Positions 42,013 through 51,157 of a stretch of DNA of 64,000 nucleotides are shown here, piece after piece. Made by a program: the position numbers and the translations under genes. Under the pieces are notes generated by a model. That model was not told where the DNA came from and did not search any database. It saw only the letters and a list, made by a program, of their open reading frames with translations. The DNA comes from Prevotella sp. KH2C16 (GTDB lineage Bacteria; Bacteroidota; Bacteroidia; Bacteroidales; Bacteroidaceae): positions 1 through 64,000 of the forward strand of contig NZ_FOOW01000003.1 of NCBI RefSeq assembly GCF_900113305.1. The letters run 5' to 3'. Within the stretch, counting starts at the first letter, position 1. Every line of letters starts with the position of its first letter.

Positions 42013-43119
42013 TTACAATGTCAAAGGCTCATAAGTTAAGCCAAACACATCTGCTATGGCTTTAAAGACAACTTTTCCGCCAACGATGTTCAGACCTTTA
42101 TATAGAGCAGCATCTTCCTTGCAAGCTTGCTTCCATCCTTTATCTGCCAGTTTCAGGGCATAACGAAGCGTGGCGTTCGTAAGAGCGATGGTTGAGGTGT
42201 TCGGGACAGCTCCTGGAATATTGGCAACCGCATAATGAACAATACCATCCACGGTATAAATCGGATTGCTATGGGTCGTCGGATGCGAGGTCTCGAAACA
42301 CCCGCCTTGGTCTATTGCTACATCAACTAACACCGTTCCCGGTTCCATGAGTTTCAGCATATCTCGGGTAATAAGATGGGGAGCTTTATCCCCCGGGACA
42401 AGTACGGAGCCAACAACAATATCGACATCACTTAACTCTCGCTGTATATTATGAACTGAGGAATAGAGCGTATGTACATTCACGGGCAACTCCAGCTGCA
42501 ACTGGCGCAATCTGGACAGGTTGATGTCCGTGATATATACTTCAGCTCCCATACCGGCAGCCATACGCGCTGCAGCCTCTCCTACTGTACCACCACCAAG
42601 CACAAGCACCTTGGCCGGCTTCACTCCGGGAACACCACTAATAAGCTTGCCCTTACCGCCATGCGTTTTCTGCAGATAGTAGGCACCTTCCATAACTCCC
42701 ATTCGTCCTGCAACCTCGCTCATTGGGACAAGAAGGGGCAAACGGCCATCTGAAGTCTGAACCGTCTCATAAGCTAAACATACGGCTCCACTCTTTAGCA
42801 TGGCATCTGTCAGCGGACGATCACATGCGAAATGGAAGTAAGTAAAGATTAGTTGTCCATCACGGACCAGTGAGTATTCTGGCATAATAGGCTCCTTTAC
42901 TTTCAGAACCATGTCAGCTATAGCATATACATCTTCTATGCTCGGGAGTATTCTGGCTCCCACCTTCTCGTACATTTCATCAGTAAAGCCGCTCCCCTCT
43001 CCTGCCGTATGTTGTACATACACTTCATGGCCATGGCGGATCAATTCAGATACTCCCGCCGGGGTCATACCCACGCGATTCTCATTGTCTTTGATCTCTT
43101 TTGGAATACTAATTCTCAT
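42013..43119 (-). CDS. ald: Alanine dehydrogenase
   Basis: 368 residues, normal length. MRISIPKEIKDNENRVGMTP is the conserved opening; the NAD-binding loop VLVLGGGTVGEAAARMAAGM and SVLVPGDKAPHLITRDMLKL are diagnostic. It interconverts alanine with pyruvate and ammonia using NAD, with Lys and His residues in the N-terminal half. Monocistronic by its terminator and the 86-base gap to the next gene. Confidence 0.95.
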   Translation of the reverse strand: MRISIPKEIKDNENRVGMTPAGVSELIRHGHEVYVQHTAGEGSGFTDEMYEKVGARILPSIEDVYAIADMVLKVKEPIMPEYSLVRDGQLIFTYFHFACDRPLTDAMLKSGAVCLAYETVQTSDGRLPLLVPMSEVAGRMGVMEGAYYLQKTHGGKGKLISGVPGVKPAKVLVLGGGTVGEAAARMAAGMGAEVYITDINLSRLRQLQLELPVNVHTLYSSVHNIQRELSDVDIVVGSVLVPGDKAPHLITRDMLKLMEPGTVLVDVAIDQGGCFETSHPTTHSNPIYTVDGIVHYAVANIPGAVPNTSTIALTNATLRYALKLADKGWKQACKEDAALYKGLNIVGGKVVFKAIADVFGLTYEPLTL

Positions 43120-43205
43120 GATAGAATGATTTAAGAAGTTAAAAATTATCTGCGGTAAATATACAAAAAAATCCTATACAGTGTACAGGATTTAAATATT
43201 TTTTA

Positions 43206-43919
43206 TCATTCGTAGTCGTCTATCACTGAATTTATGATGTCCATCATGGGTTTAGCTATCTTGAAGTAGTCTGTAATCTTCTTTATCCAGCCATCACCTT
43301 CAAAGAACTCCTCTGATACTATATGCCATGCAGCATAGTCTTTCATCTTCAGGTAGTCGAGAAATTCATAGTCAGAGGGAAATCCCTTAGGCGCGGTACG
43401 GAGAAAAGAAATGCCGAATCCTTTTTCAGAAATAGTCCCATCCTCTTCCCAATATCCTTTGCCTGGATAGCCATAGAGCTTTATGAACTTCCCGTTTTCT
43501 ACCGCGTGTCGCCATCCGTCAATATTCCCCATTATCTCGTTTCGGCATGAAGTGAGGATGTTTGTTGGAAGCCAATAATTCCCAGTGCAAACGAAACATT
43601 GGCCTGGTTGGATATGAATATAATAACCACCACGCAATGCCTTACGCCCGTGGGAGCAGATAAAGGCTCCAAAATGTCTTTTATAAGGCGACTTGTCTTT
43701 TGAGAAACGGATATCCCGATAAAATCGGTAACAGCAGTCCTTGGCCGTAAGATGGGATATCTCCGGATCAAACTTGGATATTTCGGCTATCAGCCTCCCC
43801 ACCCCGTCTTCAAAATCAGCCTTACACGCCTCGTATTCAGCCTTATGTTCTTGAAACCATGGGCGATTATTATTAGCTGCAATATCTGAGAGAAACTTCA
43901 ATATTCTCTGTATGTCCAT
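43206..43919 (-). CDS. DUF2461 (TIGR02453) family protein
   Basis: 237 residues. LKFLSDIAANNNRPWFQEHK and FRDIRFSKDKSPYKRHFGAF are the family signatures; GGYYIHIQPGQCFVCTGNYW follows. Function unknown in the family. It follows nth by 12 bases on the minus strand and is likely co-transcribed with it. Confidence 0.88.
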   Translation of the reverse strand: MDIQRILKFLSDIAANNNRPWFQEHKAEYEACKADFEDGVGRLIAEISKFDPEISHLTAKDCCYRFYRDIRFSKDKSPYKRHFGAFICSHGRKALRGGYYIHIQPGQCFVCTGNYWLPTNILTSCRNEIMGNIDGWRHAVENGKFIKLYGYPGKGYWEEDGTISEKGFGISFLRTAPKGFPSDYEFLDYLKMKDYAAWHIVSEEFFEGDGWIKKITDYFKIAKPMMDIINSVIDDYE

Positions 43920-43931
43920 AATCTTTGATCT

Positions 43932-44579
43932 TTATAATTTGGAATTTTCCAATAGCTTCGGGCAAATTTCGTCAAAAGGACATGCTGCACATTTGGGGCG
44001 AGTGCTCTGGCAAATATAACGACCATGTAGCAAAAGCCAGTGATGCGCACTGGGAACATCACTCTCTGGGATATTCTTCATTAACTCCTGTTCTACTTTC
44101 AATGGAGTATTGGCTGCCTGAGAGACAAGTCCTAAGCGATGGCTTACCCGATAGACATGAGTATCAACTGCCATGGCTGCCCTTCCAAACCATACGGCTT
44201 GAAGCACATTCGCGGTCTTGCGACCAACTCCAGGAAGTTTAATCAGGTCTTCCATTACAGAAGGCACCTCACCTGCAAAATCATTTACTATCATACGGGA
44301 CATCTCAACCAAATGACGCGACTTAGCGTTGGGATAACTTACCGACCGCACAAATTCAAAAACATCTTCCGGTTCCGCCTTTGCCATCTCTTCTGCTGTC
44401 GGATAGCGGCGAAAGAGTTCTGGGGTAACCTGATTGATACGCTTGTCGGTACACTGGGCACTAAGCACCGTAGCACAAAGCAACTGGAAAGCATTGGAGA
44501 ACTGGAGTTCCGTAGTTACAATCGGTTCCTTTTCACGAAAGTATTCAAGTATGTATTGATAGCGTTGCTGACGGGTCAT
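43932..44579 (-). CDS. nth: Endonuclease III (DNA glycosylase/AP lyase)
   Basis: 215 residues. The helix-hairpin-helix LPGVGRKTANVLQAVWF contains the catalytic Lys; VDTHVYRVSHRLGL the catalytic Asp. Four cysteines with spacing C-x6-C-x2-C-x5-C (CQSTRPKCAACPFDEIC) bind 4Fe-4S. It removes oxidised pyrimidines in base excision repair. Confidence 0.97.
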   Translation of the reverse strand: MTRQQRYQYILEYFREKEPIVTTELQFSNAFQLLCATVLSAQCTDKRINQVTPELFRRYPTAEEMAKAEPEDVFEFVRSVSYPNAKSRHLVEMSRMIVNDFAGEVPSVMEDLIKLPGVGRKTANVLQAVWFGRAAMAVDTHVYRVSHRLGLVSQAANTPLKVEQELMKNIPESDVPSAHHWLLLHGRYICQSTRPKCAACPFDEICPKLLENSKL

Positions 44580-44686
44580 ATAAGAATAAGAATAAGATTA
44601 AGGTACGCATACAATAATATATCTGGAAAATCCCTGTCTTCCTTTCGAAAGAGCAGGGACTTAAATCTACAAAGCCACGACAGATA

Positions 44687-45319
44687 CTACTTTTTCTTTG
44701 CAGGAGCATTATTTTCTTCTACAGAAGTTTCCTTTTTAGCAGGAGCACCTCTATAAGCCTTATTCAGACCTGTAACAACTTCGTCGGTAATATTAAAAGC
44801 CTTATCAGCATAAAGGAGGTTATCTCCAGACTTGCTCAGAATGAGACTGTATTTCTTGTCTGCATTATACTTTGCGAGGAAATGTTGAATGGAATCCCTA
44901 AGAGCCTCGTTATATTTTTCTGTTTCTGCCTGAAACTCATTAGTAAGACGCTGGTTTAATGCCTGAAGGTCATTACCCTGCTTTTGAAGATTAGCCTGAA
45001 TACCCTCAGCTTGTTCACGAGTATAGGCATTTTGCTGAAGCTTCTGCTGGAAATTGGCTGCAGCTGCTTGCAGTTGTTGTTGCTTGGCAGTTAGTGTATT
45101 TTGTATATTGTTACCCTTCTTCTCGAGAATCTTGGCATATTCCTTACAGAAGGCATATTGCGTCATGATAGAGTCCACCTCTACATAGGCAATCTTTAAA
45201 TCTGAAGGAGCACTCTGTCCCGGAGTCTTTTGATCTACTTGTGGATTACTTTGGTTACATGATGCTACGGCACAAGCTATTGTTGCGACTGCCATTGCTT
45301 TGAAAATCATTTTTTTCAT
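44687..45319 (-). CDS. OmpH/Skp-like periplasmic chaperone with lipobox
   Basis: 210 residues. Signal peptide ending AVASCNQS, a lipobox, so it is probably membrane-anchored unlike classical soluble Skp. DLKIAYVEVDSIMTQY is the Skp N-terminal strand, then a long coiled coil (about 65-150) rich in Gln and Lys forms the tentacles. It would hold outer-membrane proteins in the periplasm. Divergent from pepD; the small membrane protein gene precedes it. Confidence 0.82.
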   Translation of the reverse strand: MKKMIFKAMAVATIACAVASCNQSNPQVDQKTPGQSAPSDLKIAYVEVDSIMTQYAFCKEYAKILEKKGNNIQNTLTAKQQQLQAAAANFQQKLQQNAYTREQAEGIQANLQKQGNDLQALNQRLTNEFQAETEKYNEALRDSIQHFLAKYNADKKYSLILSKSGDNLLYADKAFNITDEVVTGLNKAYRGAPAKKETSVEENNAPAKKK

Positions 45320-45330
45320 AATCTAATATT

Positions 45331-45531
45331 TTATTTTTTCAAATTCCGGTTCTTCCCTCTCTCCTCTCGATCCTGATCAATTACGCAATGAATACCGAGT
45401 TTACGGAGCGCAGGATTATCGTGAACATGCTGCGAAGAGAATCTTCCATTCTTTCTAACAATCACCTTTACGCAAAGTAAAGCAACTGCTATAGCAATTA
45501 TTAACACGCTTAATAGCAATGTTCCAATCAT
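45331..45531 (-). CDS. Small single-pass membrane protein
   Basis: 66 residues: one membrane helix (GTLLLSVLIIAIAVALLCVK), then a basic cytosolic tail RKNGRFSSQHVHDNPALRKL. Small proteins with this HVHDNPALRKLGI type tail are widespread in Bacteroidales, often beside membrane or envelope genes; the function is unknown. Eleven bases before the OmpH-like gene. Confidence 0.7.
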   Translation of the reverse strand: MIGTLLLSVLIIAIAVALLCVKVIVRKNGRFSSQHVHDNPALRKLGIHCVIDQDREERGKNRNLKK

Positions 45532-45619
45532 TTTTGTTAAATTTGCAATGTCAACAATGACGATTATCGGAACAAAGGTAACATTTTAATATCAAAAGAC
45601 AAAATAAAATATCACAAAA

Positions 45620-47074
45620 ATGAGTAATGTAGAGTTAAAACCTGCTCGCGTCTTTGAGCAATTCGCAAAAATTAATCAGATTCCCCGTCCTTCGAAGCAC
45701 GAAGAAAAGATGATTGACTATCTAAAAACTTTTGGGAAAAGTCATGGCCTTGAGACAAAAGTCGACGAGACGGGAAATGTACTTATAAAGAAGCCAGCAA
45801 CTCCAGGTTATGAAAATTGCAAGACCACGATTCTTCAAAGCCATATGGATATGGTGTGCGATAAACTGGTAGATGTTGATTTTAACTTTGAAACCGACCC
45901 GATTCAGACTTATATAGATGGAGAATGGATGCATGCTAAAGGCACCACCTTGGGTGCTGATGACGGCATTGGTGTTGCCATCGAACTTGCCATACTCGAT
46001 TCTGACGATATTGAGCATGGTCCCTTAGAGTGTATGTTCACGCGTGATGAAGAGACAGGACTTACAGGAGCCTTTGGGATGAAGCCCGGATTCATGAGTG
46101 GAGACTATCTCATTAATCTTGACTCGGAAGATGAAGGTGAAATCTTCATCTCGTGTGCCGGAGGTATCAATACCGCAGCTACACTCACATATACACGCGA
46201 ATCTGCACCAGAGAATTATTTCTTTATGCTCGCATCCCTAAAGGGGCTGAATGGCGGCCATTCGGGGGATGACATTGAGAAGAAGCGGGCCAATGCCATC
46301 AAGATTCTGTCTCGATTCCTGTATAATGAATCCCAGAAAACTGACCTTCGCCTTGCACAATGGAATTCTGGACGAATGCATAATGCAATTCCCCGGGACG
46401 GAAAGATTATCTTCGCTGTCCCATTTGACAAGAAAGAAGAAATCAAGGCCGATTGGAATCAGTTTACGGTAGCGGTTGAAGATGAATACCATGTTACTGA
46501 TGCAACAATGGTATGGACTCTCGAAAGTACCGATGTACAAACCGTCATGCCCAAGACAACAAGCGAAAAACTGATTCTTGCACTTCAGGCACTTGATAAC
46601 GGTGTGTTTGCAATGTGCCAGGACGAAGCACTTGCATGGATGGTAGAGACATCCAGTAATGTGGCAAGCGTACAGAGCTCAGAAGATAAAGTTGTTGTCG
46701 TAACCAGCCAGCGTTCTAATGTTATGAGCAACCTCCGCAATATGGCCAATACCATCAAAGCTACATTTCAGTTAGCTGGTGCAGATGTTGTCCAGAATGA
46801 TGGTTATCCAGCCTGGAAGATGCGTACCGACTCTAAACTTCAGGAAATCACAATTGAGGCCTATAAAAAACTTTTTGGCAAAGAACCTAAAGTCCTGGGA
46901 ATCCATGCCGGGCTTGAATGTGGACTTTTCTCTGAAAAATATCCCAACCTCGACATGGTAAGCTTCGGCCCAACTCTTCGTAATGTGCATACTCCGGACG
47001 AGAAGCTTCTTATCCCCACAGTACAAATGGTGTGGAATCATTTATTGGAAATTCTGAAGAATATACCTAAATAA
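45620..47074 (+). CDS. pepD: Aminoacyl-histidine dipeptidase (PepD, M20 family)
   Basis: 484 residues. Metal-binding motifs are QSHMDMVCD, GADDGIGVA, TRDEETGLTGAFG and the C-terminal GIHAGLECGLF. It cleaves Xaa-His and other dipeptides in the cytoplasm; no signal peptide. The next gene starts on the base after its stop. Confidence 0.94.
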   Translation: MSNVELKPARVFEQFAKINQIPRPSKHEEKMIDYLKTFGKSHGLETKVDETGNVLIKKPATPGYENCKTTILQSHMDMVCDKLVDVDFNFETDPIQTYIDGEWMHAKGTTLGADDGIGVAIELAILDSDDIEHGPLECMFTRDEETGLTGAFGMKPGFMSGDYLINLDSEDEGEIFISCAGGINTAATLTYTRESAPENYFFMLASLKGLNGGHSGDDIEKKRANAIKILSRFLYNESQKTDLRLAQWNSGRMHNAIPRDGKIIFAVPFDKKEEIKADWNQFTVAVEDEYHVTDATMVWTLESTDVQTVMPKTTSEKLILALQALDNGVFAMCQDEALAWMVETSSNVASVQSSEDKVVVVTSQRSNVMSNLRNMANTIKATFQLAGADVVQNDGYPAWKMRTDSKLQEITIEAYKKLFGKEPKVLGIHAGLECGLFSEKYPNLDMVSFGPTLRNVHTPDEKLLIPTVQMVWNHLLEILKNIPK

Positions 47075-47446
47075 ATGAAGCACAGTTTTGTTATTCTCAT
47101 GTTTCTATCCGCAGCCATTTTTACAGGCTGCGGACAGAAACATTATGCCAAACAACTTATCTCTGACTTTCTTGACAAAAACCTGAACGATCCGAATATC
47201 GGAAGTATGTCGTATGGTGAGCTTGATTCAACAATCTACATTACCGACAGTATAATTCAAGTCATGCATCAACAGGCAGACACGATGAAGGCTTTCAGGC
47301 CGAAGATTCAATATAATGCAAAAGACAAACTTGCCGAGAAACTGCTTTTCATGACTGTGAAATTCAAGCAAGACAACGAAAAGCATACATATACATTCTA
47401 CTTTGACTACGGACTTCAGGAGATTTTGGCTTTTAAGAGAAACTGA
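47075..47446 (+). CDS. Small lipoprotein of unknown function
   Basis: 123 residues. Signal with lipobox FLSAAIFTGCGQKH. The rest is charged with helical IQVMHQQADTMKAF and a final strand pair KHTYTFYFDYGLQEILAFKR. No family is recognised. It directly abuts pepD and is probably translated from the same mRNA. Confidence 0.72.
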   Translation: MKHSFVILMFLSAAIFTGCGQKHYAKQLISDFLDKNLNDPNIGSMSYGELDSTIYITDSIIQVMHQQADTMKAFRPKIQYNAKDKLAEKLLFMTVKFKQDNEKHTYTFYFDYGLQEILAFKRN

Positions 47447-47557
47447 AATAGCATAACCTCATTATATTAAAAAGAGTTATAGCTATATATCAACATGTCT
47501 TTTTTACTTAAAAAGTAGTCTATTTAGTACATTTTAAAAATAAAAAACTCCAAAAGA

Positions 47558-47587
47558 TTGGAGATTTCTATATTTGTCGTATATTTG
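47558..47587 (+). promoter_or_regulatory. Promoter of the 47.6-kb ncRNA, with tandem -7 boxes
   Basis: TTGG at 47558-47561 acts as an imperfect -33 box. TATATTTG occurs twice, at 47569-47576 and 47580-47587; only the second has the right spacing (about 18-19 bases). Confidence 0.65.
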
Positions 47588-47593
47588 CAACAT

Positions 47594-47793
47594 AGTATTA
47601 GGGTAAGAAAAGATCAGCCTGTCCAGTCTGGTGGATTCCTTCTCATGTGAATGACGAGTTTCTCTGCTAAATTTATGTATTCCCTTTTAGTTGACTGTCC
47701 AACTGGTTATATTCAACTTACCCATGTAAATTATACTTTCATTTAAAGCAATTTAATAATCCTCAGCAAGTGATTTGTAGAGGATTATTTTTC
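47594..47793 (+). ncRNA. Candidate structured ncRNA of about 200 nt (6S-like?)
   Basis: A consensus promoter and a strong terminator (AATAATCCTC/GAGGATTATT, then TTTTT, 47755-47793) bracket 200 bases with no good open frame. GGGTAAG (47601-47607) can pair with CTTACCC (47717-47723), closing a long domain that contains the hairpin AGTTG/CAACT. Length, a closing stem and an open central region recall 6S RNA, but I do not see a diagnostic 6S sequence. The rest of the 47447-47923 gap is AT-rich. Confidence 0.55.
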
Positions 47794-47844
47794 ATATGTC
47801 CTATTCATGGAGATGAAAGATAGATAATTTAAATGCTTAGCCAA

Positions 47845-47878
47845 TAAAAAAAGAAAGGCCTCCAATTCAGGAGGCCTC
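47845..47878 (-). terminator. Terminator after gyrA
   Basis: AGGCCTCC pairs with GGAGGCCT around six bases; on the minus strand TTCTTTTTTT follows. Confidence 0.88.
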
Positions 47879-47923
47879 ACTTTTCAAATTCACTCTTTCC
47901 GCCTAAGGAAAAACAGAAAGGGC

Positions 47924-50569
47924 TTATTCATCTATTGGCTCAGCATCATCAAAACTTACAAGTGGAGCCTGGTTATCAGAAGAATTGTCTTCCAAGGCGT
48001 CAATCTCGTCGTCAGGTACTGTCGCAGAGGTGTTGTCGCTCTTGATTTCCCCGCTCTTCTTTGCCCACTCGGCACGACTTTCTTCTTCGACCGTAGCCTC
48101 GAGTTCAGAACTCATGACCTTGCAAACACTTGCAATTACATCATTCTTCTTGGCAAGGTTGATGAGCCGGACGCCCTGAGTATTCCGGCCCATTACACGA
48201 ACATCGGCAACGGCAAGTCGGATTGCAATACCACTCTTGTTGATAATCATCAGGTCGTTTTCATCCGTAACAATCTTGATGGCAACGAGCTCGCCCGTCT
48301 TTTCCGTAACATTCAAGGTGCGCACCCCTTTGGAGCCGCGGTGAGTCTTGCGATACTCTACTACCTGAGAACGCTTGCCATATCCTTCTTCACTCACTAC
48401 CATCACGGTTTCCTCATCCGGTTTGTTGACAACCACCATTCCTATCACGGCGTCGTCAGCGCCGTCAAGGGTCATTCCCTTAACACCGGTGGCAGTACGC
48501 CCCATAGTGCGCACCTCTGTCTCATCAAAGCGGCAGGCACGACCGTGCTTGTCGGCAAGAATCAACTCGTTCTCACCATTGGTCAGACGAACATCTACCA
48601 CCTCGTCGCCTTCGGCAATGTTAATGGCAATCACACCCTTGGAGCGTGGGTTAGAATAAGCCTTCAGGGAGGTTTTCTTGACGGTGCCGTCCTTGGTTGC
48701 AAAGACTACATAATGACTATTCACGAATTCCTCGTCCTCCAAGCCACGGCCGCGAAGACGAAGGAAAGCGTTTACGGCATCATCGGCCTCTATGTTCAGC
48801 AAGTTCTGAATGGCACGCCCCTTGGAAGTCTTGTCGCCCTCAGGGATATTGTAGCACTTGAGCCAGTAGCAGCGTCCCTTCTTCGTGAAGAAAAGCAATG
48901 TCTGGTGCATGGTCGCGGGATAGATATACTCCGTGAAGTCGGTGTCCCGCGTATGGGCTCCCTTACTCCCGACGCCGCCTCGGGCCTGCTCACGGAAGTC
49001 CGCCAAGGGAGTGCGTTTGATATAGCCCAAATGACTCACCGTAATAACCACGGGATCGTTCGGATAGAAATCCTCGGCGTTAAACTCGTGTTCGGCGGGG
49101 ATAATCTCTGTGCGTCGTGCGTCGCCGTATTTCTCCTTTACCTCGTTGAGTTCGTCCTTCATTACCTTCTTGCAGAGTTCCGGATCATCGAGAATAGACT
49201 GCAGATAGACAATCTGAGCCTGCAACTCGTCAAATTCTGCATGCAACTGATCCATGCGCAGGCCTGTAAGCTGCGAGAGGCGCATGTCTACAATGGCCTT
49301 ACTCTGCAAACTGTCGAGTTCAAAACGCTGCTCCAAGTTTGTCTGGGCTTCTGCCGGCGTCTTGGAAGCACGGATAATGTGCACCACCTCGTCAATGTTG
49401 TCGCAGGCAATAATCAGCCCCTCGAGGATATGAGCACGCTCCTGGGCTTTCTTCAAGTCGAATTTCGTGCGGCGGATGGTTACATCATGGCGATGCTCTA
49501 CGAAGTATTTGATGCACTCCCGCAAGCTAAGCAAGCGAGGACGGCCCTTTACGAGGGCGATGCAGTTGACGGAGAACGAACTCTGAAGTGCCGTCATCTT
49601 GAAGAGCTTGTTCAAAATCACATTGGCATTGGCATCTCTCTTCACATCGACAACGATACGCATGCCTTGCCGGCCGGTCTCGTCGTTGACATTGGAGATA
49701 CCGTCGAGCTTGCCTTCCTTCACCAAGTCGGCAACATACTCTATGAGCTGCTGCTTGTTCACGCCGTAGGGAATCTCCGTAACGACGATCTTGTCGTGGT
49801 TGTCGCCGGCCTCGATTTCTGCCTTCGCACGCATTACGATGCGACCGCGACCCGTCTCATAAGCCTGCCGGACACCTTCCAGACCATAGATATACGCTCC
49901 CGTGGGGAAATCCGGAGCAGGAATATACTCCATCAGGCCGTCTATGTCAATCTCCGGATTATCAATATAGGCGCAGCAACCGTCAATGACCTCACCCAGG
50001 TTATGGGTCGGGATGTTGGTTGCCATACCCACTGCGATACCATTGCCGCCGTTTACCAGCAGGTTTGGAATCTTCGTGGGCATTACGACGGGCTCCTGAA
50101 GCGTGTCGTCGAAGTTGTTCGTCATGTCGACGGTATCCTTCTCCAGGTCGTCCATGATATGCTCGCCCATGCGGGAGAGGCGGCACTCAGTATAACGCAT
50201 GGCCGCAGGGGAGTCTCCGTCAACGGAGCCGAAGTTACCCTGCCCGTCGACAAGTTTGTAGCGCATGTTCCAGTCCTGTCCCATACGCACCAGCGCCCCG
50301 TACACCGAACTGTCGCCATGAGGATGATACTTACCTAATACCTCGCCTACTACGCGGGCGCATTTCTTATAAGGGGTGTTACTGGTGTTTCCGATTCCAA
50401 GCATTCCGTAGAGAATTCGGCGGTGCACCGGCTTGAACCCATCACGAACATCCGGAAGGGCGCGAGCTACGATTACCGACATACTATAGTCGATGTAGGA
50501 GCTCTTCATCTCTTCCTCGATGTTAATCTTTTTGATCCTGTCCTGATCAATCGTCAGATCTTCATCCAT
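47924..50569 (-). CDS. gyrA: DNA gyrase subunit A
   Basis: 881 residues. The winged-helix DNA-binding region has [19 protein letters not shown] (quinolone-determining region) and the catalytic Tyr in [10 protein letters not shown]. The C-terminal beta-pinwheel (about 530-800) has the GyrA box QARGGVG, at residues near 560. The acidic tail (EPIDE) is usual. With GyrB it introduces negative supercoils. Monocistronic with its own terminator. Confidence 0.98.
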   Translation of the reverse strand: MDEDLTIDQDRIKKINIEEEMKSSYIDYSMSVIVARALPDVRDGFKPVHRRILYGMLGIGNTSNTPYKKCARVVGEVLGKYHPHGDSSVYGALVRMGQDWNMRYKLVDGQGNFGSVDGDSPAAMRYTECRLSRMGEHIMDDLEKDTVDMTNNFDDTLQEPVVMPTKIPNLLVNGGNGIAVGMATNIPTHNLGEVIDGCCAYIDNPEIDIDGLMEYIPAPDFPTGAYIYGLEGVRQAYETGRGRIVMRAKAEIEAGDNHDKIVVTEIPYGVNKQQLIEYVADLVKEGKLDGISNVNDETGRQGMRIVVDVKRDANANVILNKLFKMTALQSSFSVNCIALVKGRPRLLSLRECIKYFVEHRHDVTIRRTKFDLKKAQERAHILEGLIIACDNIDEVVHIIRASKTPAEAQTNLEQRFELDSLQSKAIVDMRLSQLTGLRMDQLHAEFDELQAQIVYLQSILDDPELCKKVMKDELNEVKEKYGDARRTEIIPAEHEFNAEDFYPNDPVVITVSHLGYIKRTPLADFREQARGGVGSKGAHTRDTDFTEYIYPATMHQTLLFFTKKGRCYWLKCYNIPEGDKTSKGRAIQNLLNIEADDAVNAFLRLRGRGLEDEEFVNSHYVVFATKDGTVKKTSLKAYSNPRSKGVIAINIAEGDEVVDVRLTNGENELILADKHGRACRFDETEVRTMGRTATGVKGMTLDGADDAVIGMVVVNKPDEETVMVVSEEGYGKRSQVVEYRKTHRGSKGVRTLNVTEKTGELVAIKIVTDENDLMIINKSGIAIRLAVADVRVMGRNTQGVRLINLAKKNDVIASVCKVMSSELEATVEEESRAEWAKKSGEIKSDNTSATVPDDEIDALEDNSSDNQAPLVSFDDAEPIDE

Positions 50570-50808
50570 TTTTCTTAATATTTATTTTTCTGATTAATTA
50601 TAATCGTTTACTCTGCAGTTTAGAAACCTCGAAATCGCCACAGAGCCCCTTTAAACGCCCCAGAATCGATTTTCGCGTTTTCTAACAAGGTTCAAAATTA
50701 CAAAAAAAAATCGACATGCGAAAACTTTTCAAGCTGTTTTTAGGGCATATATCACTACTTCGCCCACCTTTTTTAATAGATAGTTTAGGCAGAGGCCGCT
50801 TACTGCAC

Positions 50809-50887
50809 GACAAAATCGGCGAAATCGTGGGACAAAATCGGCGATTTTGTAGTATAATCTCGCCGATTTTGTCAGGCTCGCAACGGC
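50809..50887. repeat. Three-unit palindrome array, 22-bp period, plus AACGGC element
   Basis: TCGGCGA at 50816 and 50838 and TCGCCGA at 50860, each exactly 22 bases apart and flanked by GACAAAA or TTTTGTC-type arms; AACGGC begins at 50882, again 22 bases on. It lies in the divergent gap between gyrA and the GH92 gene; the rest of 50570-51022 has no gene. Confidence 0.92.
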
Positions 50888-51022
50888 TTTTTATACTTGT
50901 CATTATATGTAGCTGTCAAACAAGAACTCGTCTCTGCCGATTCGATTCCTATTAAAAGGCACGATATACATACTTTTTATATAAAATAAAACGGGCATAA
51001 GGAGAAAGTCAAAAAAAAGTAG

Positions 51023-51030
51023 TATCTTTG
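51023..51030 (+). promoter_or_regulatory. -7 box of the GH92 operon promoter
   Basis: TATCTTTG, 25 bases before a small leader ORF and 124 bases before the GH92 start. Confidence 0.6.
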
Positions 51031-51055
51031 CCATCGTAATCCAAATACCGGAAAG

Positions 51056-51157
51056 ATGAATGTGTTCCCAATGGCAATCGGCATAGACGATGCGGGCTGC
51101 GCCCTACTCGTCTTAGTCCGATTCCTATACGACAACGAAAAACAAGCATACCTATGA
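51056..51157 (+). CDS. 33-codon leader ORF overlapping the GH92 start
   Basis: ATG at 51056 opens a frame of 33 codons (MNVFPMAIGIDDAGCALLVL, then VRFLYDNEKQAYL) whose TGA at 51155-51157 overlaps the GH92 ATG as ATGA. GGAAAG lies just before the ATG. The peptide has a hydrophobic middle. It could couple translation of the glycosidase to the leader or act as an attenuator peptide; it may also be chance. Confidence 0.4.
   Translation: MNVFPMAIGIDDAGCALLVLVRFLYDNEKQAYL

Noticed and set aside
48341-50338. 665-residue plus-strand open frame opposite gyrA
   Set aside because: Antisense shadow of gyrA with no family resemblance.
50300-50340. Glycine at the GyrA position equivalent to E. coli 87 as a quinolone-resistance mutation
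   Set aside because: Gly at this place appears to be the normal residue in Bacteroidota gyrases as far as I recall; the key Ser is kept.
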